Source: Clostridium thailandense (GTDB lineage Bacteria > Bacillota > Clostridia > Clostridiales > Clostridiaceae). Taken from it: a DNA stretch of 64,000 nt. Position 1 is the first letter of the stretch, and every line of letters begins with the position of its first letter. The DNA is taken from NCBI RefSeq assembly GCF_019207025.1, contig NZ_JAEEGC010000039.1, forward strand, positions 27,455-91,454, in the 5' to 3' direction. Below, one piece after another: positions 63,844 to 64,000 of the stretch. The position numbers and the translations under genes are program-made. The notes under the pieces were generated by a model, which searched no databases, had not been told where the DNA came from, and was given only the letters and a program-made list of their open reading frames with translations.

Positions 63844-64000
63844 TATAGAAATATCCACACCAGACACTTAACTTATACGCAGGGATATATTTACATTCTA
63901 GAAGACACATTTAAATACTTTTGCTACAAGTCTTAGCTCATATTTTTAAAAAAGCTTAGAAGATTTGATTGGTTGAGCACAGCGAGTTATCAAAGATTCT
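63844..64000. repeat. Palindromic dispersed repeat, copy F (diverged, cut by window edge)
   Basis: ATATCCACACCAGACACTTA, ACTTATACGC and GGGATATATTTACATTC correspond to the left blocks of the family; later GATTGGTTGAGCACAGCGAG and TTATCAAAGATTCT match the loop region of copy D in the same orientation. The far arm is outside the window. The intervening 63711-63843 holds nothing I can identify. Confidence 0.6.

Noticed and set aside
63449..64000. Insertion sequence at the right edge
   Set aside because: No transposase frame is present in the visible part; only palindromic non-coding repeats are seen.

Overview
The window is AT-rich, with short intergenic gaps, strong GGAGG-type ribosome binding sites and abundant hairpin terminators. 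Its gene content (trimeric-type [FeFe] hydrogenase operon, thiolase with a CtfAB/AtoDA CoA-transferase, clostridial-style agrBD, several sensor kinases, HD-GYP protein, peptidase T) points to a saccharolytic and peptide-using anaerobe of the genus Clostridium (cluster I) or a close relative. The species cannot be fixed from the sequence. No rRNA, tRNA, CRISPR array, transposase or phage gene was seen.

Layout. 1-3342 (minus): hndABCD-type NAD(P)-linked [FeFe] hydrogenase operon; the catalytic subunit runs off the left edge. 4038-6266: YczE-type membrane protein divergent from a MocR-type regulator, with shared TTGTATGAC boxes. 6477-14057: short-chain fatty acid/acetoacetate island (sigma-54 promoter, AtoE permease, CoA-transferase A and B, thiolase) followed by its likely AtoS/AtoC two-component system. 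14330-20745: divergent IclR regulator and a sugar-acid operon (Fe-alcohol dehydrogenase, IlvD/Edd dehydratase, DapA-type aldolase, MFS transporter). 20880-23010: 54-aa unknown protein, DHA2 efflux pump and MerR regulator. 23369-27707: HD-GYP protein, large hybrid kinase and single-domain receiver. 27989-31759: secreted lipoprotein and an OmpR/kinase pair, with a tandem OmpR-type site before the lipoprotein gene. 31985-37433: two paralogous L,D-transpeptidases flanking a YcaO protein. 37875-42470: giant secreted protein of 16 tandem repeats. 43281-47082: HlyD-HlyD-DHA2-MarR efflux operon. 47313-56174: peptide-use region (two peptidase T paralogs around a MalT-like LuxR regulator, amino-acid permease, M18 aminopeptidase). 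56273-60055 (minus): lipoprotein, alpha/beta hydrolase and solute-binding protein. 60267-63447: agr-type quorum-sensing locus with a very small agrD gene, then a PAS sensor kinase.

Two families of dispersed non-coding repeats lie between genes: a long palindromic element (up to about 260 bp, at least six copies or fragments) and a smaller element ending in AGAGGACAGAGGACA-like inverted repeats (one full copy, one half copy). The palindromic copies sit mostly just after stop codons, and several occupy places where no other terminator is visible.

The observations most worth following are the agr locus with a predicted CGLGV signal ring and a kinase-less AgrC-like sensor domain, the palindromic repeat family, a promoter-terminator pair that looks like a small RNA gene (35694-35838), operator predictions tied to specific neighbouring regulators, and a structured leader before the amino-acid permease. 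Start codons were chosen by ribosome binding site position; statements about regulation and substrates are inference unless stated otherwise.
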